The notes under the pieces are model-generated. The model was not told the origin of the DNA. It saw nothing but the letters and a program-made list of their open reading frames with translations, and searched no databases. From the NCBI GenBank assembly GCA_963576565.1, contig OY755038.1, positions 204,635,013 to 204,699,012 of the forward strand: DNA of 64,000 nt. The letters run 5' to 3'. Below, in pieces: positions 35,251 through 45,100 of this stretch; the first letter of the stretch is position 1, and each line of letters begins with the position of its first letter. Origin of the DNA: Aspidapion aeneum (taxonomy: Eukaryota; Arthropoda; Insecta; Coleoptera; Brentidae). The translations under genes were made by a program, and so were the position numbers.

Positions 35251-37070
35251 AAGCAGCATTATGTTCTAGTCCGATTCTTGCATATCCCATTCCCAAAGGT
35301 AAATTCATATTAGATACTGATGCGAGCAACGATGGCATAGGAGCAGTACTCTCCCAAGTACAAGATGGAGAAGAACGGGTCATCAAATTTTTCAGCAAAA
35401 AGCTATCCAAACCAGAGAGAAATTATTGTGTTACCAGAAAGGAGCTCCTAGCCATCATTAAATCCGTAGATCACTTTCACAAATATCTCTATGGACAAGA
35501 GTTTCTGATTAGAACGGATCATGCTGCGTTACAGTGGCTCATGAAAATGAAACAACCTGAGGGGCAAGTCGCGAGATGGATAGAAAAGCTACAACAATAC
35601 CATTATCAAATTAAGCACCGAGCGGGAAGGGTGCATAATAATGCGGATGCATTGTCCAGAAGACCTTGCCCTGAGGATTGTAAACATTGCAGGAAAATTG
35701 ACCAGAAAGAAGGAATTACCTACGTGCGCCAGATAAAGTTAGAACCAGATGAAGAATGGATGTCGGCTTCGATTAGAACCACACAACTTAACGACAAAGC
35801 TGTAGGACCTATCTTGCGATTGAAAGAAGAGAACAAGCCACGACCATCATGGCAAGATATCGCAAACCAAGGGGTGATATTCAAATCACTGTGGGCACAA
35901 TGGGATTCACTGATAGTAGAAGAAAACATCCTTAAACGTGCCTGGGAAAGTGCCGATGGCCTTACTGTGATTAATCAAGTAGTGGTTCCTAGGAGCATGG
36001 TAGACAATATAATGGCCGAATGCCATGGTGGAAAATCAGGCGCGCACCTAGGCATAAATAAAACCATGGACAAAATTCGAAACCGATTTTATTGGGTCAA
36101 TTACTTTCAAGATGTAAAAAACTGGTGCCGCCGATGTTCGACTTGTGCAGCCAGCCAAGGTCCCAAAACAAGGTACAGACGTCAAATGAAACAATATAAC
36201 GTAGGTCTGCCATTCGAACGCATTGCTATTGATGTGGCCGGACCATTTCCAGAAACTAAAAAGGGCAACAAATACATCCTTGTTGTCATGGATTACTTTA
36301 GCAAATGGCCAGAAGTTTTTGCTTTGCCTAACCAAGACGCCGCTACAGTTGCAGAAGTTCTGGTAAATGATGTTTTCAGCCGATTTGGCATTCCTTTGGA
36401 ACTACATTCAGATCAAGGAAGAAACTTTGAATCAAAGCTCTTCCAGAATCTCTGTGACCTTTTAGGAATACATAAAACACGGACTACTACTTTACATCCG
36501 CAGTCAGATGGCATGATTGAAAGATTTAATAAAACAATAGAAGAACATCTTTGCAAAGTTGTTGATGAGCACCAAACAGATTGGGACCAATATATTCCAT
36601 TGTTTTTGATGGCCTATAGAACCGCCATTCACAATACGACAGGAGCTACTCCATCTAGTATCCTGTTTGGTAGAGTACTGCATTTACCATGTGATATCAT
36701 GTTTGGTTCAACTGAAGAAGAACACTTAGAGGCTAATGACTATGTCGAACGTTTAAGGCAAAAGCTGCACGATATCCATGAAGTGGTTAGAGAGCGAATA
36801 GAAATAGCCAGTGACCGCATGAAAGCGAGGTATAACCTGAAAGCAAACTCTTCAGGGTTCAAAGAGAATGATCAAGTCTGGCTATACAATCCTCAACGCA
36901 AGAAAGGAAGATCACCTAAGTTGACACCACCATGGGAAGGGCCTTATAAAGTTAGAATTAATGATGTAGTCTACCGAATCCAGAAAAGCCCGAAGTCCAA
37001 GATGAAAGTTGTTCATCTAGACAGACTAAAACCTTATCTGGGAAATGTTGATCGAGACGATCAAACCTGA
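35220..37070 (+). CDS. Gypsy RNase H and integrase (616 codons)
   Basis: An uninterrupted frame. RNase H, residues about 28-147: DTDASNDG (Asp34), RKEL (Glu75), RTDH (Asp100) and NADALSR (Asp143). Integrase zinc finger about 268-310: His269, His276, Cys306, Cys309. Integrase core: Asp338, Asp398 and Glu434, the last two separated by 35 residues as in DD35E integrases. C-terminus has WEGPYKV (572-578), the GPY/F module. All catalytic residues are intact. The start at 35220 is only the first in-frame Met; the true protein is a continuation of the RT frame, broken by one frameshift. Integrase would insert the cDNA copy in the nucleus. Confidence 0.9.
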   Translation: MEYRKAFRRLKAALCSSPILAYPIPKGKFILDTDASNDGIGAVLSQVQDGEERVIKFFSKKLSKPERNYCVTRKELLAIIKSVDHFHKYLYGQEFLIRTDHAALQWLMKMKQPEGQVARWIEKLQQYHYQIKHRAGRVHNNADALSRRPCPEDCKHCRKIDQKEGITYVRQIKLEPDEEWMSASIRTTQLNDKAVGPILRLKEENKPRPSWQDIANQGVIFKSLWAQWDSLIVEENILKRAWESADGLTVINQVVVPRSMVDNIMAECHGGKSGAHLGINKTMDKIRNRFYWVNYFQDVKNWCRRCSTCAASQGPKTRYRRQMKQYNVGLPFERIAIDVAGPFPETKKGNKYILVVMDYFSKWPEVFALPNQDAATVAEVLVNDVFSRFGIPLELHSDQGRNFESKLFQNLCDLLGIHKTRTTTLHPQSDGMIERFNKTIEEHLCKVVDEHQTDWDQYIPLFLMAYRTAIHNTTGATPSSILFGRVLHLPCDIMFGSTEEEHLEANDYVERLRQKLHDIHEVVRERIEIASDRMKARYNLKANSSGFKENDQVWLYNPQRKKGRSPKLTPPWEGPYKVRINDVVYRIQKSPKSKMKVVHLDRLKPYLGNVDRDDQT

Positions 37071-37082
37071 AGAGGAGGATAG
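37071..37082 (+). promoter_or_regulatory. Polypurine tract
   Basis: AGAGGAGGATAG lies directly before the 3' LTR and after the pol stop; it primes plus-strand synthesis in this class. Confidence 0.75.
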
Positions 37083-37516
37083 TGTTACAAATTTAAGTTA
37101 TTTAAATTTTATAGTTAGAATTTATTTAGGTTTAGTGTAGTATTAGGTTGACGTATTTTATGGTTGTATTCTTAATTTAGGTTTTAGTTGCGTTATCTGT
37201 GACAAACTGGTATGAGAACGGTCCGGTTCTAGAAAAGGGCGGAATGATTCCGAGTCGAACAAGGATGGAAAATTCTCGAATAGTGGGCAGACCCTCATAT
37301 ATAGGGCCGGACGTCGTGCATCGAGTCAGTCAGAGATAACCAATGGTAGTGATCGCTAGATGTTAACGCGAAGTTAATAGGCGTATTAAAGTAGTGAATT
37401 ATTAGCAAGTTATTAGTAAGTTTAAGTGCGTGTTTTTGTACATAATTTGTCGGAATAAATTGACGTATCGTTTTCAACAATTGCAAGTTTTAATTTGTCG
37501 TTGTGAACCCGTAACA
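37083..37516 (+). repeat. Complete 3' LTR (434 bp)
   Basis: Starts TGTTAC and ends GTAACA, a short inverted repeat typical of LTRs. It holds CATATATAGGGCC near 37296, a possible TATA region. Confidence 0.9.
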
Positions 37517-38254
37517 ATATTTTTGAAATCAGGGTCATTACGTGGTTAGTTCTGACAAACAATACACAGCGTGTTCTCTTTAATTGAAGAAAGTGGCTGT
37601 CAAAACTAATTAAATAATTAACATCTGTTACTCCTGACTCCTGAATAGGCCAATCAAATATAACCAGTGACCCTGTACACAGATAAATTTTTCTCATGAA
37701 CGAGAAAATTCCCGAATTTTACGCGGCGCGGTGTCGTGTTCTGTTTTTGGAGATTTGATTAAGTCGGGTAATGAAATCACGGTTGGCGAAACGCAACATC
37801 GAGGAAAGGCTTTTGTTTTATTGAAATTTTTAATTAAAAAGCAACTGGTTGGAGACAATGGACAAAAATAATGGATGAAATAAAATTATTTTCGGAGAAA
37901 AAATTACTTAAAGTTTGAAATTTAATTTTGCATTATTTAAAAATAATAATTTTTGCAGTTGATTTAATCTCAGCTTACTATTCGGCTTGTTGCTGGATAC
38001 TGGTAAAGTCGCGTCATTAAACCTTGCCGTCTGAAAAAGGGTTATAAAAGTGGCACGCGCTACCCTAATCGTAAGAACAATTTTGGGATTTCCAAGACTA
38101 TATGTGCAATAATTAAAAAGTAATAATAAAATTTTGGGAAATATTTAAGTATTTTAAACACGACAAGGTATTCCTAATGTTTTTAAGTAAAAGTATTGAA
38201 CGCACTTAATCTGGTGAGTGATATGCGCTTAACCTCTTCTTGTAAGAATTAACA
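37517..38254. other. Unassigned sequence
   Basis: No recognised gene or repeat. Confidence 0.4.
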
Positions 38255-38305
38255 GAGGTTATGGACAGGTACCACATGCACCCTGAATGGAAGAATGGAC
38301 TTCCA
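38255..38305 (+). mobile_element. Short RTE-like 3' tail fragment
   Basis: TATGGACAGGTACCACATGC and ACCCTGAATGGAAGAATGG resemble, on the plus strand, the 3' UTR of RTE-like copy 1 (complement of about 5545-5600). Confidence 0.45.
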
Positions 38306-38349
38306 TAAAGTAGTAAAGTAGTTACGAAATTTCAAACAACGTCGAATTT

Positions 38350-39165
38350 GCCACTCACTCATTACTCATTCACTCATGTATAGATCATCAAAATTCTACT
38401 GTAGTTCCAGACATGCTACTGAAATTTGGCAGACTGATAGAAATTATGACCAAACCCTTGGAAAAAATAAAAAAACCCCAAAATTCTAATTTACTCCCCT
38501 CCCCTATACCAGCGGCGTAGCATGGGGCAAAGGCAAAGGCAAATCGAGGGAGCGGCGGCAAATCGGCTGTCTAATAAAAAAGAGAGTAAACTAAAGACAT
38601 GATGACCTTTTTTTTATCTTTGTTTTTTTTTTGGTGGCAAATTTTTTTCAGGGGCGCCCTGTTCAGCCTTTGACCTTCCCGCCCCTTAAGGCACGCGACG
38701 CCGCTGCCCTATACATGTAAAGTTATGTAAAAGTAACATTGCCCACTTCCAGAAAAGCTAGAGAGCTGAGCTTTGGCAGACTAATAGGAACTGTTATAAA
38801 ACTATAGGAAAAAAATTAAAAATCCCAAAATTTTAGTTTGCTTCCTTCCCCTATAAATGTAAAGTTATGTGAAAGTAAAATTTTAATTAACTTCCCTCCC
38901 CTATAAATATAAAGTTATGTAAAAGGAACATAACAGTAACGCTAGAGAGCTGAGCTATTGAAGAATGATTGGAACTATGATAAAACTATAGTAAATAATT
39001 TAAAAACCCCAAAATTTTCATTTACTCTCCTCCGCCATAAATGTAAAGTTATGTAAAAGTAACATTGTCCACTTCCAGGAACGCTAGAAAGCTGAACTTC
39101 GAAAGGCTGATAGGAACTATGATAAAACCATGAAATTAAAAAACCTCAAAATTTTTAATAAGGCA
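38350..39165 (+). repeat. ~140-190-bp tandem array, about 4 units
   Basis: Recurring blocks: CACTTCCAG-AACGCTAGAGAGCTGAG, AGACTGATAGGAACTATGAT, AAAACCCCAAAATTTT, CCCTCCCCTATA, AATGTAAAGTTATGTAAAAG. Units begin near 38395, 38745, 38930 and 39065. The first is interrupted by the MITE at 38510-38706. Confidence 0.8.
38510..38706. mobile_element. hAT-type MITE (197 bp) with perfect 8-bp duplication
   Basis: Ends CAGCGGCGTAGCATGG and (complement) CAGCGGCGTCGCGTGCC. CCCTATAC flanks it exactly at 38502-38509 and 38707-38714. The interior is the reverse-complement relative of 3637-3770 (poly-A/T run, GGTCATCATG, TTTGCCACCAAA, GGGCGCCCCTG). Confidence 0.88.
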
Positions 39166-39779
39166 TTGCAAAAGTTTTGAAAAATATTCCGCATATTTTA
39201 CTACTTTAAAACTTAAATATTATCCATATCCTTTAAAAAAGAGGAGTGAAATCGTAACAAAAACATTTCATGTAAAAAAAGCGAAGTACGCGAAAATGGT
39301 ATTCCGTAAAAAGAATTGAGATAAAAGTAACGCCAAGTTCTCTAATACAAATTTGAAAATGAAAGCTTTTTACTATTTTGGAAATGTTTTTCTAAACTTT
39401 GCTATAACAGTACACTTCTTTTAACTATTAGTGATTTTTATGAGCTGTTAAAATTACTTTGGAACAAAAACTATTAATAATGAAAAGCGCATCTGATTTA
39501 TTAAGGAAGCACTTTGATAAATTTTTGTTTACCAGAAATTTTTAATTGTTTAGAAACGAACGAGAGTACGGACGGCTATATAAAACTTTTTAAGGATTAT
39601 CTCTAAAAGTTTTAAAACTCCTGAAAAGTTGACAGGCAAAATGTTATAAAATATACAGTTTTAGGGGCAGTTGCTAATGAAGTATGCCCGGAATATTAAA
39701 AAGTTTGTTTCCCTACTTTAAAGAATATTGAAAAAAGAAAAAAGTTAACGCCAAGGAGGCAGGCTATACAGGGTCGTGG
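39166..39779. other. Unassigned sequence
   Basis: No recognised features. Confidence 0.4.
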
Positions 39780-39989
39780 ATTAAACCTAGGGTTACCAGA
39801 CGTCCGGATTAATCCGGACATGTCCGGATTTTTACTACGTCCGGGTGGGTCCGGGCGGATTTTTCATAAACGTCCGGATTTTAAAGTAACCGCCTTTATA
39901 AACATCAAATAATGCAAAATAAACTAGTTTTAAAAAATGTAATTAAACAATAATCGTCGATAAATTTAGCAGTGTGAATTCATCTTTAA

Positions 39990-40266
39990 GCGGGGTCTTC
40001 AAATAACGTTTTACCTTATGTCTTGCCTGTTCAGTTAAAACGCATTAAGTAAAACTTTGTGTGTAGACGGAAAAACGGACGTTTTACTTGAACTGATTTA
40101 AGATGGAAGACCGCCTAGTCCAATAAAACCAACGTTTTGTATTAAAAACTGATCTAAAAACGTACGTTAAAACTATCAAGTGTCTACGCTAGTCTTTCAA
40201 CTGTCATACTTGACCCTTTTGACTGACAGGCAAGACGGAAGGTAAAACGTTATGTGAAGACCCCGC
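39990..40266. mobile_element. TTAA-flanked MITE (277 bp) nested in the hAT element
   Basis: GCGGGGTCTTCAAATAACGT and (complement) GCGGGGTCTTCACATAACGT ends, with TTAA at 39986-39989 and 40267-40270. TTAA duplication fits piggyBac-type target choice, though the ends do not start CCC. Confidence 0.8.
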
Positions 40267-40316
40267 TTAAAGTAGTATTATTAATTTCGCCTTGTTGAAG
40301 TTTACACTTCTGCCGT

Positions 40317-40622
40317 GTGGTCTTAAGCCCACACAATTTTTTTGATGAAGTTTGTAACCTAAAAAAGTACATATCACACAATTTTACTTCTGATGACCAC
40401 AATCTGTCTACCCACGAAAAATGGGCAAAATATTTTAATGCAAGTATTTCTACCCAGTGGACCAAAGAAAGAAATAGGCTGTTTTTATCTTCTGTAAAAG
40501 GAATATTCATGACTTCATACAATTTAAGAAATATGAGCTGCTCAGAATTTTACGATTTTGTACTTCTGCCTAAAAATTCAACGCTGTTGAATAAAATACA
40601 AAGCAGTGAAAAGTACCTATAA
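40317..40622 (+). pseudogene. hAT transposase C-terminal fragment
   Basis: The 101-codon frame carries ISTQWTKERNRLFLSSVKGI, MSCSEFYDFVLLPKN and ends with KIQSSEKYL. I associate this order with the C-terminal tail of hAT-type transposases in insects, after the dimerisation region. The catalytic region is gone, largely replaced by the nested MITE. It is consistent with the surrounding element's hAT ends and 8-bp duplication. Confidence 0.6.
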
Positions 40623-40786
40623 AATAGTAGGTATATTATGTTATTTATTAGTTATTGTTTCAATAAAAAAAAAGTAGATTTTTTGTGTGTGGCATCGAAA
40701 AAATTTTGACGTCCGGATTTTGTCCGGATTTTCTAGACGGTTGGTCCTGGTTAGAGACGTTTTCATCTGGTAACCCTAATTAAACC

Positions 40787-41146
40787 TAACTCTAGAATGA
40801 TAAAGACGGGTGATATTTTATACCGAAATTAAAAATATCTAATGTGTCATTATAGTTAAGGCAAGATTTCTACTTTCTAAAAGCATTTTATATTACTTTA
40901 CGGCAATTGATCAATTAACCTATTTCGACCCCTAACCTATTTCGACCCCGCTGAATCCGAATATCCCTGTTGCCAGCTCGAAATGTTGATAGGGGTTGAG
41001 ATATTCAAGATGGTGGCCAACATGACGAAATTTTAAATTGTCGCTGTAAAGCTCAACTTGACACAGGTGTACAATTAAAATATATATTTATTTAAGTAAA
41101 AAATAATATTATATTAAGTAGTTGTTTTTTAAATGGCTGCAAAAAC
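40787..41146. other. Unassigned sequence
   Basis: Contains CTATTTCGACCCC twice in tandem (about 40919-40947) and CAAGATGGTGGCC (41008-41020). Confidence 0.45.
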
Positions 41147-41617
41147 CTCCAAAAACCCCCCCAGACTCCCTAAAATCTGAAAGTTTGAGGTTTTTTCAAA
41201 TTTTTTAAAAAGCAAGGCTTCAAAGAGAAAAATTTTAAATTACTTTATTGTAGATAATAAAATTCCCTTACAAGGTATAACTCGATGAAGTTAAACTGAT
41301 AACAAACTCTCCAGCGGCGTCCGTAAATTAAAGTAATTTAAAAAAGTTGAAGAAATACCCATGTGTTTCCCAAGATTTATTCGATTTTTTTAGTACTAAT
41401 GTCTACAGTAAAATACGTAATATATTTTATTATGATTGGTTTCATAATTAAAACTTTAGGGTTACCTGTAAATTAAATAAATTAAAAAAAAAATAGAAAA
41501 TAAACCATTTTTGTTACAGGTTTTATCTAATTTTCTCAAAAACTAAGCCTACAATGAAAAAATTATTGCAATATTTTATTGTAGACAGTGAAATTCTTTC
41601 CACCGACGGCGACGTCC
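41147..41617 (+). repeat. ~150-160-bp tandem array, left part
   Basis: Blocks TTATTGTAGATAATRAAATTC, CYGRCGGCGWCGTCCGTAA and AGGTTTTATCTAATTTTCTC recur here and at 44443-45100 on the same strand. The transposon at 41622-44438 splits the array. Confidence 0.7.
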
Positions 41618-41621
41618 GTAA

Positions 41622-44438
41622 CACAGTGCGACCCTGTATTTTTTAAGTTTTTTAAGATGTCCGCTAAATTATTTTTATGGGGTGTAAATGCGGTCTTATT
41701 AGTCGTTATAAAACACTATATTTTAAAATCAAGTCAGATCCTTTTTTCTAAAAAATTTGAATTTCATAAGTTTATTATTTTTTTCACAATTTTTTTGTAT
41801 AATTATCCTATAGAATCATATTTAAAGTACTTTAAGTAAATGATTATAGCCGTAATAAACAAAAGAACTAAACCAGTAACTACTTTTGTCATAATTTATT
41901 AAGATTATTAAATAATTTTAATAGGGCTAAGGCAACAAAGAAATAATTAAGTACCTAAACAATGATAAAATGGTTATGTTAACAAAACTAAATTCTATTT
42001 GAACTAAATTTAACAACAGCTTTCAAAAGTTGCTCTGCGTACCGTTCATCAATAATAATTGTGTTTATTTTGTATTTATTCCAAATAGTTAGAAATTCCC
42101 TATGAATCGATTCTCCAACTTGTTCTGACCAAATGCTGTTCTGTAAGATGCTGTAGTATGCAGTGAGGTTTAAGGGTTTGTGTCACCCCGGCATGTTCTA
42201 AAACGGCTTCTAAGTGCTTTAAATCTGCTTCAAGTCCAACGTATGTTTGAACAGAACCGAAGCATTGTTCAACAATTCGGTTCATTGTGTTAAAAGCAGA
42301 TAAAAATAACATTACAAAAATATAATCTGTCTCTCCTAGCACTTCTTTTGATGTTAAATGGTTTGTATTTTTAGGAGCTTTCTGCAGGCATTGCCTTCAA
42401 ATATTTCGCCGTGGTAGTTTTTTGCAATCACGTTTAGCTTTTTTGGCCATTTAAGCTTCTTCATTCTCTGTCAAGAAGTGGTACTAGGCCATTCCAAAAT
42501 ACATGATTAACAAACCCCTGCAACAGATGTAATGCAGGTAGGATGCATTTCTGAAAGACACAAAGATCTTCCTGTTCCTCAAATAGGGGTTTGTTAATAA
42601 CACTAAAAGATTCTTTGGCCCTTTTGAGATTAGAATCCAAATGTGTGTTAAATTTATTAAAGTGTAACTTCAGATCCCCATATGTTCTTGGCTCCTTTTC
42701 ATAACTTAAGCTATAAGACCTCATCTCTGTAAGGGAAATGTGGCAATAAGGACACGGGTAGCTGGACGTTGCTGTTTGCATTCCATTCACGATAAGCAGT
42801 AGTTTAAAGACACAAACTTGAACGATATACTATTTAGGTTTGTTATTTGAAATTGTTTGGTAATATTTTTATAAGTTTCTTTAATATCAGCTTTTTTACA
42901 CCAGTAAGTCTCCCTTTCTTTGCAGCACTATCGCCTTCACTGTATTTTGTACTACACATTTCACCTGAAAATTTTTGGAAATCTTCAAGGAATATGAAGG
43001 CATATTTAAAAAAAGTTTTGACCTTCATCGCTTACAACTTTTTAGTTCATATTTTCTCCCACGGTTTGTCTTTCTTTAATAATTCTTTCAACAAGATGAC
43101 TTGCATCAGCATAAATAAAGGGTCTGGCAGATTTACTTTCGCTGATTTCAAATTTAAAATGATCCTTTTGGTAACAGTCTAAAAGCATCTTGGATTTCTC
43201 TTGGCGGTGTTATCTATAATTCGATGGCATAGATTGTTTGCCAGCTGAACTTCTTATAAAATTGGTAAGTTTTTCCATTTTTCTATTAGAGAATCCCTCA
43301 TTTGTTTGTAAATTATCAATGTTTTTCTGAGGAAAACAGGGTGCAGGTTTAGTTGTTGCTGGATTTAAAGTTACCTTTGCCGTTTTGCCCCCTGTAGATA
43401 AATTAACAGAAATGTTTTTATGCGCTTTGGAAGAATGGAAAGTAGTGTTTTCCTTTTGGTCAATTTTATTTTTAATCATTTTTACAGCAATTTGTTCTTG
43501 TTGCTTATTTGAGACTGCTGTTCAAATGTTAATAGCATTTTTGCTAATATTATGCCTAGATCCTGCACAACGATGTTCCAAACCTTTTCCGAGGGCTTGT
43601 AGACATAATTCACAAATTTCTTTTCTTTTTATGACATTTAGTTGTTGCAGTCTGACAAATTACACAATTGCACTAATAAAAACTTCTAGTTTCCTTCGAA
43701 ACTATTTTTTTGTCAAATTCAGGTATTTTTGTCATTTTACTTTTTAAAGTACCGTTTTTTTCTTTCTTAGGGAAATCCGACATCGAGTGCAAATAGATAA
43801 TGGGTATTTACTATCTAAGTCACTAAAGTTTGTATGCAAAAATTCACTTATGAGTTCTTTAGTTTTTGTTGTAATTTTAAATGAGTCTTGCATTTTTCTT
43901 CCAAAAATAATTGAATAATGAACCGAACCGAACCACAACAAAAACATACCTTTTTTCTGTTGTCTTCGTTAGTGCAGGTATAAACAGGATGACTTCCCAT
44001 AATCAAAACAGCAATCTAAACTAAGTCTTAATAATTTTTGTCTAACGAAAACTACCAAAACATCGAAAAAAATATGTTAAACATAACACGGTGTCTTTTT
44101 ATTCTTTTGTTTTTAAAATCATGGCATTCTTGATTATGGGCCACTACCCAAAAGTCACCAACTGATTGATTTTGACAAAATGCTATCTGACATATTTTGA
44201 CAGTCTTTCAGACAGTGTCTTAAATCTAGGGGTTTTTAATTTAATTTTTTATAGGTCGTACGCCCTGAAACGTAAATTGTAATAGTGAAAATGAAAAAAA
44301 GCAAAAAATATAAAAAAAGGATCTTTTCCGATTTTAAAATATCGTGATTTTAGACGATCAATTAATATACTTGTATAAACTATAAACAGTTTTTAGCGGA
44401 CATGTCAAAAAACTTAAAAATCACAGGGTTGCACTGTG
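41622..44438. mobile_element. RAG1/Transib-like DNA transposon (2.8 kb) with CACAGTG ends
   Basis: Ends are CACAGTGCGACCCTGT (41622) and, as complement, CACAGTGCAACCCTGT (ending 44438). The match continues through TTTTTAAGTTTTTT and ATGTCCGCTAAA to about 46 bp. GTAA precedes the left end (41618-41621) and follows the right end (44439-44442), a 4-bp direct repeat; canonical Transib duplications are 5 bp. CACAGTG is the recombination-signal heptamer shared by RAG and Transib ends. The only gene is a decayed transposase on the minus strand. Confidence 0.78.
41988..43947 (-). pseudogene. RAG1/Transib-like transposase, frameshifted
   Basis: Minus-strand blocks in order: a Cys-rich N-terminus (43947-43480: SICTRCRI, CNCVICQTATTKC); a linker (43479-43210: STGGKTAKVTLNPATTKPAP); YADASHLVERIIKERQTVG, then SDEGQNFFKYA (Asp codon 43027-43029, likely first catalytic); SYPCPYCH (about 42754-42743); NKPLF and ILPALHLLQGFVNHVFW; NYHGEIFEGNACRKLL (about 42390); LKPHCILQHLTE with HxxxxH; IWSEQVGESIHREF (Glu codon 42123-42125); and AEQLLKAVVKFSSNRI-stop at 41988. 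CxxC, HxxxxH and a WxE-type glutamate in this order match the RAG1 catalytic core. The expected second Asp, before KLLLIVNG, is lost at a frameshift near 42800. At least five frame changes; non-functional. The assignment rests on motif order, not a search. Confidence 0.72.
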
Positions 44439-44442
44439 GTAA

Positions 44443-45100
44443 ATAGAGGGTAATTGTAAAAAATCATTAAAAAAACTCACTCACAGGTTTTATTCAATTT
44501 TCTTAAAAACGAAGTTCTTTATCAAAAAATATTTTGTACAATTCTTCATAGTAAAAGTTATTTTGTTGTTACTGATCCAGTGGTGTCCTTAATTTAAAGT
44601 AATTATTTAAAATTATCAAACTAATAAATTTTTTACAGGTTTTATCTAATTTCCTTAAAAACTAAGTCTTACGACAAAAAGTTTTCGATGGATAATGAAA
44701 TTTTCTTTGAAACATAATCACAAAATGTGATAGAAAATATGGCTCTCCAGGGACATCCTTATATTAGGGTTACTCTCAAAAATTGGACACAAAACATTTT
44801 TGTACAATTTTCTTACAAACGAAGGTCTATAGGACAGAATAAGTTAAAAATTAATTATTTTTTTAAGAAGTTTTTTTTTTAATACATAAAATATGTAACA
44901 AAAATTCATTATTTTGGTAATTTTTGAAAATTTATTTTCTAAGTACGCCCCTGGAGACTTTCCTGTGACATAAGCCTGACATATTACAGCTTTTAAAAGC
45001 AAATTATATTTTCTACAATAAAGTATATTAAATATATTTTCCCAACAAGTGTAGTTTTTGAGAAAATGTTATAAAACCTATAATACACAGGTTTTTTCGT
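44443..45100 (+). repeat. ~150-bp tandem array, right part
   Basis: TTTTCTTAAAAACGAAG-type blocks start at about 44496, 44646 and 44797 (steps 150 and 151 bp), each preceded by ACAGGTTTTAT-like sequence. A unit in reverse orientation follows at about 44980-45090. Confidence 0.75.

Larger units (their letters stand above)
34075..37516 (+). mobile_element. Ty3/Gypsy LTR retrotransposon, 5'-truncated and internally deleted
   Basis: A truncated 5' LTR (34075-34220), a primer-binding site, reverse transcriptase, RNase H, integrase, polypurine tract and a full 3' LTR (37083-37516) lie in the order expected for Ty3/Gypsy. Gag, protease and the RT N-terminus are missing between about 34240 and 34500. 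The 146 bp shared by the LTRs differ at two positions, so insertion was recent relative to the rest of the window. No target duplication can be checked because the left end is lost. No envelope-like frame is present. Confidence 0.92.
39788..40778. mobile_element. hAT element (991 bp) with perfect 8-bp duplication
   Basis: Ends TAGGGTTACCAGA and TCTGGTAACCCTA, flanked by ATTAAACC at 39780-39787 and 40779-40786. Subterminal GTCCGGATT motifs repeat at both ends (about 39810-39885 and 40711-40730). It contains a transposase remnant and a nested TTAA element. Confidence 0.88.

Noticed and set aside
35195..36335. Minus-strand frames under the Gypsy pol
   Set aside because: Antisense shadows of an intact RNase H/integrase frame.
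42847..43182. 111-codon plus-strand frame
   Set aside because: It is the antisense shadow of the RAG1/Transib-like pseudogene.
41622..44438. RAG2-like partner gene
   Set aside because: No Kelch-like frame is seen on either strand within the element.
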